Shown here piece after piece: positions 11,561 through 21,420 of a stretch of DNA of 64,000 nt. The position numbers were made by a program, and so were the translations under genes. The stretch is from Delphinapterus leucas (Eukaryota; Chordata; Mammalia; Artiodactyla; Monodontidae). The notes under the pieces are model-generated. The model was not told where the DNA came from. It saw nothing but the letters and a program-made list of their open reading frames with translations, and did no database searches. The stretch lies in the NCBI RefSeq assembly GCF_002288925.2, contig NW_022098002.1, positions 1,122,741 to 1,186,740 of the forward strand, read 5' to 3'. Position 1 is the first letter of the stretch; every line of letters begins with the position of its first letter.

Positions 11561-14500
11561 TCTTGCTGGGAGGCTGGCCCCTGAGGCCAGACAGGCGCAG
11601 CCTCCCGGGACCCTGATGTTTTAAGTGGGGCCCGTGTGTGTCCCGAGGGCGAAGGGTGCCTCTCTCCCCACGCACCCCTGGGCTTGACTCCACTACATGC
11701 TGAGGTCAGGAACCACGCGTCTGAAATGACCCAGGAGAAGGGCACAAAATGAATACAAAATCCGAAGCCAGGTGTGAAATGGGAACAAGATGCATGTTGC
11801 ATAAAGCTAACGTGTCCTCTTTCCTTACAAAGCACCACGATGTTTCACACTGGCGATGGCAATCTTGCTGGAAGATGCACAGCTTTGGCATCTTAAGAGG
11901 TAGCAATTGTATTACTACCGAAAATACGCAAAAGACACAGATGTGAAAACATCAGTACGAGTGACGTGACAGTGCAGCTCACTCATTCATATTACTGAGC
12001 TTCAAACACACACACTAAAAGGACACCAGGCTCTTGGTACTTAGTGGCAGAAAAGATGTTAACATGTTAAGGTTAGCTTGCGTGACTTACAAAGTCCTGC
12101 CCCTTCCCCCTGGGTCTCTGGCCAGCCCTGATTTGTGATAATCAGGTAGCTGGTCAGGCTGGATGGGCCAGTCTTTAAAAAACAAAAACCAAAAACACTT
12201 CTCAACTTTAGTCAGGGCCCTGACACCAGTAAAATATTCAGAGGTTCAATCAGCTGTGATAAAAGTTGTATCTTGCATGTTACAGGTGGGCTATTTATAA
12301 TTGCCAATTTTAAAAAAATTCTAAGCATAATGATATGAAACAGAGACCAGAAAAGTTCATTTGTAAGTTTTCACAAACCTCCTCCCCCTCCCGGGCCTGA
12401 GGACGTCCAGCATCTGTTTGACTTCAGGGCTGTCTGGTCCTGGAAGGAATACTGGCTACAGGAGGTGGAGAGGCTGGGACAGAAGGAAAGGTGGGGGGCC
12501 AGAGGTGGTGGAAGTTTAGAGCAGAGTCTGGGGCCAAGAGGACGGAGACGTCAGAGGCCTTTGGGCAGAGGGGTACGAGGCACTTCTGTACGCACGGCTT
12601 TGCGTCATGTGACTGGTACCCTCTGCCACCTCTTCTAGAGGCTGCAGAAAAGAATAAAGCAACTTTTCAGTGCTTCTGTGGGGTTGGATTTTTCCTTCTT
12701 TTGGATGTAACTGACCATAGGGCAGCCTAGTTTCCTCCACATTACACGCAAAACAAACGGATTTCATTCTCTGGTCCATCACAGATATGCCTTTCAGATC
12801 TGAAAAACAGATCACGGCAACACACAGATTAAAATGGTGCAGCTCTATTTTAAACATCACTGCTCAGAAAACACGCAGAAAGAAAAAGACAGTTTTCCAG
12901 AGTAGTTTTTCTATAGACGTAATCTGTGTTACAGCATAAATTGTTTTTCTAATAAAGCATAAACAATGACTTTTTAGTGTAACAAGGCAAGGATAAAAAT
13001 GTGCCCCAAGAGTACCCCATAGTCCTAAGAAGCTGACCCATTATCTTCCAGCAGAGACTTACGTTAGCCAAGCACGATTAGGAATGTAATTCACGAAGTC
13101 CTTTGGCCATAACAAATCCAGATGGTTTATAGTTGAAAAACAGGATTAGAAACATGTTTTTATTTGTACTCAATAAATCTTCAGCATGAAGTGTAAAAGA
13201 ATAAAAAAGCTATATATAGATGGATGCTATATATAGATGGTGGGTTAAGAAAAATTCTAACAAGTAGCAAGAAAAATTGTTTTATCCGATGAAAGTCATG
13301 ATGCTATACAGTATACAATTGTAACAGGCTGCATCATTAGGCCTCATTCCCTGGAACGGAGTAATTTAACCATGACCATGGCAACTGAATGCCATGGTGG
13401 TATTTGGTAGGCCTTTCCTATTTCTGAAGGACAGCACAGAAAAACTGTACTATACTCAGAAACGCTTCATTTGAAGCTTTAACGCTGTGGAGAGCAAACA
13501 CCTCATTCCGGAGATGTCAATTCCCCAGAGAATGGCAGAATATTACTGCAGGGACAGGGCCTGCGATGGGTCCGGAAGACCAGGCCACAGTGCCCAGTGA
13601 TGGCTCCAGGGCCCGGGCTCAGGGGATGTACTGTAGACAAACGTGTGGTCGCAGTGTCTCAGGACAGCCCTGTGCGCCAGAGAAGCACACTGTCACCTCA
13701 AAGGTCCCCAAAGCTTCTAGTAGCCGCAGTAAAAACAGAAACAGGTGAAATGAACTTTAATAATTTATTACTTAATCTAATACATCCAAAGTATTATTAT
13801 CTTGACTTGTAATGTATATAAACAATTGTTGAGATATTTTACGTTCTGTTTTGTGCTCTTGGAAATCTCGCGTCCAGTTCACATCTACAACCACCTCGGG
13901 TCAGACCAGCCCTGCTCTAGGGGCTCAGCAGCCTCGGGTGGCGGGCGGCCGCAGTCCTGGGCGACAAAGTCCAGCACAGAAGAATCCCCTCTCATCCCTG
14001 CAATGATTCAGGGACCAAGACCCTTCCACCCCACGGATCCTTCCATCCCAAGGGGCTCAGAGACCTTTGCTTCCAGTTGGCAGACAGGAAAGCCCAGAAG
14101 TGATGGGTCATTCTGCTCTGAAACAGGCTCCAGCCTCCTGGACGCACAGGGCACCCAGAGACGTCGTTTCGGCCCAAGCAGCCACCTCCGGGCAACAACT
14201 CAAGGGAGGACCTCAGATCTGCAGAAAGCTGGCAGGGTCTCCACCCGCATTGTTTTCTCACGGACAAAGCAAACCCCGTGTTCCCAACATTCCAGGACTG
14301 ACTGGGGTCACCAGAGAGGAGGAGACAAAGCACGCCTTGGTTTGGGGTCAGCGGCCGGGCGTGAGTGGCTGCAAAGCCAGCACCTTGCCTGCTGGCGGGC
14401 GGCCACAGGCTCCCAGCCTGATGGCCCTGGACGCGTCCCGAGTGAGGTATGAACCCCAGCTGAGCTCCACGCGGCCGCTGTGTCTGACCTAGGCCTCCAG
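11561..14500. other. Unique sequence, no gene recognised
   Basis: Includes an AT-rich part (12880-13480) and a GC-richer part (13560-14500). A 216-codon open frame (13802-14452, plus) with an overlapping 179-codon frame on the minus strand (13992-14531) shows low-complexity Ser/Gly/Pro/Gln-rich composition and no domain; both are probably non-coding. Confidence 0.4.
13209..13240 (+). repeat. 15-base tandem duplication
   Basis: gctatatatagatgg occurs twice, at 13209-13223 and 13226-13240, separated by 'at'. A small local duplication in AT-rich DNA. Confidence 0.9.
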
Positions 14501-14504
14501 TGGA

Positions 14505-14885
14505 TGTATGGTCACTCTGGCTGAGTAACACGGGCCCCCAAATCTTAGTGGCCTAAACCCGCCACCTCTTATGCTCGTGAGTTCTCTGGGTCAGCCATGC
14601 GGACAGAGCTGCTGTCTGGGGCCTGCGCTAGACGACGCCCAGGCTGGGGCTGGACTCTGTGTCCAGGGCAGGTGCTGATTCGTCCCTGCGAGCACTCAGG
14701 CCAACTCAGGCTTCCTCCTCGGCGGACAGCTGGACCCCAGGGACAAGCAGGTCAGCTGGGACCTGTGTTCCATCTCAGCCACTCTGCTCACCGAGCTCTC
14801 ACGAAGCCCACCTGGCTGGCGAGGGTCTGGGGCAGCAAGCAGGGCCATGACCTGCCACCCGGGTGACCTGCTCAGCACTCTGAGC
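14505..14885. repeat. Ancient interspersed repeat, LTR-like
   Basis: The head 'gagtaacacgggcccccaaatcttagtggcctaaac' type order and the following 'tctgggtcagccatgcggacagagctg' resemble a widespread old mammalian repeat whose full copies start 'aacaaaccaccccaaaacttagtgg'. I am not certain of its family name. The copy is strongly diverged. Confidence 0.45.
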
Positions 14886-16785
14886 TCCAGAAGGGCTGCT
14901 GTCTGCTCAAGACCCAGTCACTCCCACCACGAGGTAACAACTCCCTTTTGTAAAACACATTCCTAGAAATAAAGCCCGGAAGGGTGCCGATGAAGGCGGT
15001 GAAGGGGCCCAGCAGAGACAGTTCTCAGCCAGGACGCTGAAATATCCGATAAAGAGGGAGATGTTAACACGACAGTGGTCAAGGGGTAAATGCACCCAAA
15101 CGAGCCACAATTTCAGCGTGACGTTACAGTGTGTCCCGGAGGTCGGTCTAAGGATGTTCAAGGTCGCACTCTGTACCCCACACAGGAGGGTATTTTAATA
15201 ACTCCACAGAAATGGTAAAACAGTGAAGCATCAGTACAGTTCAACTCAGTTCACCAAAGTTCGTTAAATCAGAGCCCTCAATGAGGTTGATAAGTACGAC
15301 GCAGAAAGAGGGAAGTGGCGATGCACTTGGCCGAGAAGCGGGGTGAGGAGCAAGCGTGTGGGAAGCGGGGGTCGGCTGGGGGAGGGGGGGCAGGGCTGGG
15401 CTCCGGGCCGGACTCTCAAGACAGCAGAGTCCAGAGGCTGAGGCTTCGGGGCAGGAGGTGAGCTCGGCACCCCAGGCTCGGGGTCCACGCACCGGGCTTC
15501 AGGCTACACAGCGAGCCCAGCCCTCGCTGGCAGGTGGGTGCACGAGGGCCCAGGTGCTGCCCACAGCCTGAGCCCGGGGGCCGAGAGCCCTCAGGGCAGC
15601 GCCACCCACCCTCCCAGGGGACTGGCTTTTGCTGTGAGTGCAGCGGGTCTGGCGCCTCCCAAACAAGCCAGCTGGAAATGACATGACTGCAGTTAAGGGA
15701 ATCTGCCTGTAATTTGTGGCATTTTCATCATTCCGAAAATCAGAATTACTTCAGAAAGAAAGAACAAAAGAATGACTACCAATTACTCAAAAAAAAGAAA
15801 AAGAAAGAAAGAAAGAAAGAAATTGAGTAAATTGAGTGTCATGTAGGGTGACCAACTACAGATGCCCTGAGATGTCACCAGCGCAGGGACCCACGGCCGT
15901 GTGCCCCAGCAAACACAATCCTGCAGTCGCTCAGGACTCTCCAAACTCACTTGTGTCAAAACAAAAGTTTCCCACTTAATAAAATGCAAGGCTGACAGAC
16001 TCAAGCATTTATGGCATGTTTCTTTGGGTACGCCTTAATCTCCCCCTTGGCTAAGTTGCCATCATATAAATCAGGCCCTTAAGTTATCATTGTTATAGTA
16101 GCAATAAAAATAATAATAAAAGTACTGTGAGGTCAGAAAATGTCAAGAACAGTCAGAAAAATGAGAGAGACATAAAACAAAGTACAAAAGACTATAGCTA
16201 GAATTCGAAAAACTCAGGTACTGTACCTCCAAGTGTATTCCAGCAGGAGGTGGCTGCCACTGCTGTTTTATTTAATGAGCCTCCACATAAATCCCAGCTG
16301 CTAACCATGTGATAAGTCCATCTCTGCAAACAAGGGGCCCCATTCTCTATCCATGCTCAGGCCTGGCTGCCACTAATGGGAATTTCACTTCCAATAAGGG
16401 AAAAAACAGATCTCGAGATGTTCTTTTGGATTTATGGTTTTGTTTTGTTTTTTTAATCTAAACATTAATTGGCTTAACTCTGTCTTGTACAACAAAATTA
16501 ACATGTAAAGTTTCTAGGCCCGAATATATAAAAAAGGCAGGAGAGGAAGCCCCAGATGCCTGAAACACTTTTAATGTGGAGAAGGTAGAAAGATTTTCCT
16601 GAGTTACCAAAGAGAGAACTTCGACTCTAAGGTAGCAATAAAGCATAAGTCAACTTCACAAGTTTGGAATATTTTCTGTAGCACACGCACTTCTGTAGAC
16701 CTGGTGACTGAGGTTTCGGTGCTGATGCACTGCTGTAAAAGCGGGCTGTGCCCAGGGCCCCTGGGGAGCCCAGCCTGGCCGCGCT
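14886..16785. other. Unique sequence with a GAAA tract
   Basis: No gene is recognised. A G-rich stretch lies at 15356-15400 and a GAAA microsatellite at 15788-15821. The remainder, 15830-16640, is AT-leaning unique sequence. Confidence 0.4.
15788..15821 (+). repeat. (GAAA)n microsatellite
   Basis: An A run grades into about six GAAA units. It may mark an old retroposon tail, but I see no element body before it. Confidence 0.9.
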
Positions 16786-16789
16786 CGCC

Positions 16790-16880
16790 TGTGACCTTGG
16801 CGGGTCCTTACACTCTCCCAGGCTCAGCTGCCCAGATGTCAAACTGGAATATTAATGCCCAGAGGTTAGAACGGGCAACA
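16790..16880 (+). mobile_element. MIR SINE core fragment
   Basis: Words matching the MIR core in order: 'tgaccttggcgggtccttacactctcccaggctcag' spacing, 'cagatgtcaaactgga' and 'atattaatgcc'. Short and diverged. Confidence 0.55.
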
Positions 16881-17512
16881 AGAGAAGGCTGGGCCAGCCG
16901 GCCCAACACAGGCACAGAGGAACCATGAGTCACGAGGCGGGGACCAGGTGGCCACCAGGGCCATGGTCCGGGGGAGGGGAGGCACACAGGTGCAGCGCGT
17001 GTCACTGTGGACACCCCCAGCCCTTCAAGGTCTTCACAACCAAAAAGCAGGGCGGGGGCGGGAGCACAGAAATGGGTTCCTTCCTGGGGCTTTCTTGTGG
17101 GTTCCTGAGAGGTGTGGGTCAGTTCATTCACAGACACAGGGTCAGCAGAAACGCCTAGAAAATCTGATGGACACGGTAGGGGAAGAAAGGCCGTTTCTGA
17201 CACTCATCAGCCATGGCGAGGCTGGACAGCAGGGCTGCAGGGGACGGTACCACTTCTTCAGGGAGGGGGATTCCACAGACCCCTCCTCTCGGGCCACACG
17301 TCAGGAGTCTGGAAGCCCCACTTGGCTCCAAGCCTCCTGATTCAACTCAGCATCTGTATTTTAGGTCAAAACACGTTCAAAAACCGTCTGCTTGATTTAA
17401 TTCACTGCCAGATCCCTGGATTTTCTTTGCCTCCCTCCCCAGTCTGTCAGTGCAACGTTATGACGTCATCCTGACGCCACCATGACTGCCCTCCCCTCAA
17501 CACCAGCCACAG
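16881..17512. other. Unique sequence
   Basis: No gene is recognised. Overlapping open frames on both strands are short and lack domains. Confidence 0.4.
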
Positions 17513-18070
17513 TGTGGGATCCCTCGGCCGCTGTAATCCTGACCAACCAGCTACAAATTCAGGGGTTTCCATGACGCTCTCAGGTTTGATACTTCATTAG
17601 GATGACTCACAAAACTCAGGAAAGCACCACAGTATGTGAAGGACACAAACCCGGACCAGGCAGGTGGGGGGACACATCAGGGGCCCCGGGAGGGTTCAAA
17701 CACGAAGCTTCCATGCCCTCAGGACACAAAAGCCTCCCGCACACGCGTACAGTCACCAACCAGGCATCTCCACTGAGCCTTGGTACCCAGAGTTATGACT
17801 AGGGGTTCATTACGCACTTGATTAACTGAATTCTTGGCAATGTGGTTGAACTTGATCTCTAGCCCCCTCCTCCCTAGAGGCCAGGATGTGGGCTGCCCTT
17901 GTGTGGCTCAGAGCTCCAGCTCTCTAACCCAGCGGGTGGCCAGCCCCATCCTACTAGCTAGTAGCCCACCACGAATAACCAAGATGCCCCTGCACTTAGG
18001 AAATTCCAAGGGTTTAGAGCCTCGGTTCCAGCAGTGAGGGACAAAGGGCAGCCAAATTCTCTATTACACA
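17513..18070. mobile_element. ERVL-type solo LTR, MLT2-like
   Basis: The segment starts with TGTGGGATCCCTCGG and ends in TTACACA, so it has the TG...CA ends of an LTR. Internal words such as 'caggtttgatacttcattaggatgactcacaaaactcagg' in order, 'ttgaacttgatctctagcccc' and 'ggaaattccaagggtttagagcc' match a common old ERVL-class LTR that I place with MLT2. No internal retroviral region flanks it, so it is a solo LTR. I do not see a clean 5-base duplication. Family name and orientation are uncertain. Confidence 0.55.
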
Positions 18071-18519
18071 AGAGTCAAATGTAACCGGATAACAAAATGT
18101 CCTTAATACAACTTGCTGTCAGTTACACAGCTAAACTGTGCTTGCATTTAAGAGTGGCATATAATCTCACTCCCGTTTAAATAATAACACACTTTACATT
18201 TATTAGCTCCTACAATTAAAATGATTTTTGATTCACTCTGATATCTTTTATTATTTTTCCCCTTCTTGTGTCCATAAAGATACATTTTTTTTGTCCCTAA
18301 ATACATGACATTGCATTTACTGCTGTTGAAGTTCTTACTGTTTTTCATGAAATGTCCCCCCCTCACTCTTTCCATGAACAACCTTACCAATCCTATTACT
18401 TGTTGACAAATCCAGACATAAACTGCATCACTACAGCACGACAGCTCAGGAATAATCTCTCAGGGCTTAGGGGATGTCAGACAAGCCCCTTCGTCAAGAA
18501 GATGAACCATCAATTAATA
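18071..18519. other. AT-rich unique sequence
   Basis: No gene or repeat is recognised. Confidence 0.4.
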
Positions 18520-18735
18520 GTAACAGTAAGAGCCCACACTCACGGTGTCCTCAGTGTGTCAGGCACAGCCTGGCAACAACCCAATGGGGTGGAGACTCCG
18601 GTTTTCTCTGTTGCACAAATGCGGGAATCGAGATTTAGAGAGATTCCGTGACTGGTCCAAACTCATGAGCAAAGAGGTGGAAGTGGGTTTTAAACTCAGT
18701 TGTTTGACACAAGCATCCAACTCTTAACTGCCATT
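18520..18735 (-). mobile_element. MIR SINE, antisense
   Basis: In plus orientation: 'gtgtgtcaggcacagcctgg', 'caacaacccaatggggtggagactccgg' type order, 'cacaaatgcgggaatcgagatttagag', 'gtgactggtcc' and 'aagaggtggaagtgg', which is the reverse MIR layout over nearly the full length. Confidence 0.8.
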
Positions 18736-18984
18736 GACTTATTTACCTGTTTTAATGGAGACAAGGCAAATTATCCATGAAATTTCCAAATTTTTCAAAA
18801 TATCAAGGTTTTCAGTAGTTATAGTTAGAACTGAAATTAGATTTGAGTTTTCTTCTATATCTGAATATAACCAGGAACACGTACATGGTTTTAAACAAAT
18901 GTCAATTCGCTGACAACCGTCCTGATGCTTGGGGATTAAGCGTGAGGAAGGCTGTTTGCTCACGCCCTCTGGCTCCCTCGCCTC
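18736..18984. other. Unique sequence
   Basis: AT-leaning, no recognised element. Confidence 0.4.
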
Positions 18985-19362
18985 TAGTGGTTGCTGAATA
19001 ACGTCCCCAAAGATGTCCACACCCCGATGCCCTAACCTGTGAGCATGTGACCTGACACAGCTCAAGTGATGCAGATGTGCATAACGGTCCTGAGGAGGGG
19101 AGGCTGTGCTGGTTACCTGGGCAACCAGTGTGAGCGCGAGGTCCTCATAAGGGAAGCAGCGGGATCAGAGAAAGCACAGGATGCAGTGACGTGAGGTGAC
19201 GTGGCAAAGGGGCACAAGGAATGCGGGGGCCTCCAGGAGCTGGAAAGGCAGGGCACAGCGCCTCCCAGAGCCCCCAGGAGGAACACTGCTCGGCGGGCTC
19301 CTTGATTTTAGCCTGTGAGACCCATCCAGACGCTTGACCTGAACTATCAGGTAAGTTTGTGT
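18985..19362 (+). mobile_element. MaLR LTR, MLT1-like, 5' part
   Basis: Matches the MLT1-type LTR order: 'tggttgctgaataacgtccccaaagatgtccacacc' type start, 'aacctgtgagcatgtgacct', 'tgatgcagatgtgcataa', 'gtcctcataagggaagcag' and 'ctccttgattttagcctgtgagacc'. It stops abruptly where a second LTR begins; its last 40 or so bases reappear at 19662-19700. Confidence 0.65.
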
Positions 19363-19660
19363 TTGTCTTAGTCTGCTTGGGCTGCCACAACAAAATAATG
19401 CAGACTCGGGGTTAAACAGCAGACAGTGATTTTCGTACAGGTCTAGAGGCTAGAAGTCTGAGGTCAGAGCATGTTCAGCTCCTGGCCTGCAGACAGCCAC
19501 CTTCTCACTTCTCATACTAACCCCATCATGAGGGGACCACCTCATGACCTTCTCTAAATCCCATTATCTCCCAAAGGCGCCACCTCTAAATGTCACTTCG
19601 CTGGCTGGGGGAGTGGGTCACAGTCCCGTCCAGAGCAGTGCCGTTCTGAGCCCTGAAGTC
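19363..19660 (-). mobile_element. MaLR LTR, MLT1/MST-like, nested antisense
   Basis: The plus strand reads 'tgtcttagtctgcttgggctgccacaacaaaataatgcagactc' type words, then 'tctagaggctagaagtctgaggtcagagc', 'ctcatgaccttctctaaatccc' and 'ctcccaaaggcgccacctctaaatg'. This is the reverse complement of the MLT1/MST LTR layout. It sits inside the plus-strand MLT1-like LTR. Confidence 0.65.
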
Positions 19661-19661
19661 T

Positions 19662-19700
19662 GGTAATTTTTATCAACAGCTGCAAGAAACTAATATACTT
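19662..19700 (+). mobile_element. 3' end of the interrupted MLT1-like LTR
   Basis: The sequence 'tctggtaattttta', then 'caacagctgcaagaaactaatata' matches the usual MLT1 end (…tggtaatttgttacagcagc…ggaaactaata). It is separated from its 5' part by the nested LTR. Confidence 0.5.
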
Positions 19701-19719
19701 CTTTCCCTGATAAATGATA

Positions 19720-19950
19720 CTAACATCTTACTATACTAACTACAGTTAATAATACTGTATTGTCTATTTGAAAGTTGTTAAGAGAGATCTTAAAAATTCT
19801 CATCACAAGAAAAAAACTGTAACTGTGTCATGATGGTTGCTAACTAGACTTAGTGTAACCATTCTGCAGTACATGCAAATACCACGTCACTATGTTGTAC
19901 GCCTGAAACGAACACATGTTACCTGTCGATTATATCGCAACTCAAAACAA
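19720..19950 (+). mobile_element. L1 3' end, ancient L1M type
   Basis: The order 'tactgtattgtctatttgaaagttg', 'aagagagatcttaaaaattctcatcacaag', 'gatggttgctaactagactta' and 'tatgttgtacgcctgaaac' followed by 'tgtcgattatatcgcaactcaa' is the 3' untranslated end of an L1M-type LINE. The rest of the element is absent (5' truncation). Confidence 0.75.
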
Positions 19951-20560
19951 GAACAACGAAAGTCTTACTTCCTGTTTCTAGAATGCAGGGTGCAGTGGTA
20001 TAGTTAGTAAAGATGAAAACTGAATATGTTTCTTAACTTTAATGCTGTGTACATCATATAATCAAATTATATTTATTTTAAAATTAGTTCTTAAACTAAC
20101 CAAAACATTACATGTAGATAATATAAGAAATTAAAAAGTGCTAGAAGACTTATAATAAAAAACAGTGCCCTTGTTCCCTGCTCCTCCCGACTTGTCAGGC
20201 TCTAGGGCCCTTTTCAGCACTTGTAACCATTTGGTAAATGATGTGTTTTATTCTTTTATCGCCTGATGAATCCATTTTAGGCCTTAACTATTGCCTAGTG
20301 TAGCAATAGGGGATGTTCAGTACATTTACACACTTGTTTACCCTAATTTCCATCTATAATTACTTCTCAATTTTTGGTTAAATCTATATTCATAGTAGCC
20401 ATTATTAATTTCTAAATGAACTTTTCACTTCTGAATCAACTAGTGGACCATGATTTCAGTTTCTTAACAATCCCTTCCCTCCCTCTACCAGACTTAATAA
20501 CTGCTGGGGTTTTTCATTTGATTAGTTTTTTGCTTGTATATCTGAGTTCTCTCACACCCT
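19951..20560. other. AT-rich sequence
   Basis: No gene is recognised. It may include diverged L1-derived sequence, since it lies between two L1 relics, but I cannot support that. Confidence 0.35.
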
Positions 20561-21420
20561 TCAACTCTCTGTAAAAATGTAATTCTCCACACCCTCAAAC
20601 CTGTCAGAGTACTTACTGGTGCCTTTTCATTTTCCTCCTGGAGATGCACCTCCTGAAACCTCCACCTTCAATCACTGACTGTTTGCTCTCGACCTTCCTC
20701 TGCTGTCACCCTGAGAATGTCCTTCTCCTCTCTTTGTGTGGCATCCCCTACCTCCTGAATCCTATGCCTTCCTCTTTCTTGGTTTACCCCCTTGTTTTGG
20801 TGGAGAATGTTCTCCAGTAGCTTTCTCAGGGCAGTACGTGGAAGGTAATTTCTTTTAAAATGATGCATGTTTGAAAATGTCTATAATATTTTGTATAGGT
20901 TTAGAATTCCAGATTAAAAATCATTTCCAAAATTTAGAAGGCATTGCTCCCTTGGCTTCTCATTTCTGTGCTGGAACGTAATTCAATGGCACATTTACTC
21001 CTGCTTTTACTCTGGATCATTTGTAAGAAACCTGTTTGTACTCCTAGGAATTTTAGGATCTTCTCTTTAATCCCAATGTTGAAATTTCACAGTAATGGTC
21101 TTTGGTGTGGGTCTTTGTTCATTCACTGAGCTGGACACTCATAAAGCCTTTGCAATCTCAAGATTCATATGCTTCAGTTCTGGGAAATTTTCTTCAAATA
21201 GTCCTTTGATAATTTCCCTCTACTCCCATAATGAAATTCTTATTAGAGGGTTTCACTTCTCAGTGCCTTCTCTAGTTCTCGTATATTTCATCTTCTTGTG
21301 GCTCCAGTGCTAAGTTCTTGATCCCCTTTCTCTGTCTACACTTACCCACCAACAGTGATCTTTTCCAGACTCAACAGGTGACTTCCTAAGGTTTCCTCGG
21401 GGGGGCGGGGCACATTTTCC
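20560..21420 (-). mobile_element. L1/HAL1 ORF1 relic, antisense
   Basis: Read on the minus strand, the 20930-21300 part follows the L1 ORF1 RNA-binding region: the order 'ctgaaggac…' position, 'cacaccaaagacca', 'gaaatttcaacattgg', 'aaagagaagatcctaaaa', 'aagccaagggagcaatgcc' is recognisable. Several stops and indels break the frame, so no protein is made. L1 ORF1 encodes the RNA chaperone of the element. The remainder (20560-20920) is likely the downstream part of the same copy. Confidence 0.6.

Noticed and set aside
13802..14452. 216-codon frame in GC-rich sequence
   Set aside because: A 179-codon frame overlaps it on the other strand, composition is GC-driven, and no domain or splice pattern is visible.
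17513..18070. Part of an intact endogenous retrovirus
   Set aside because: Only LTR-like sequence is present; no internal coding region or second LTR flanks it.
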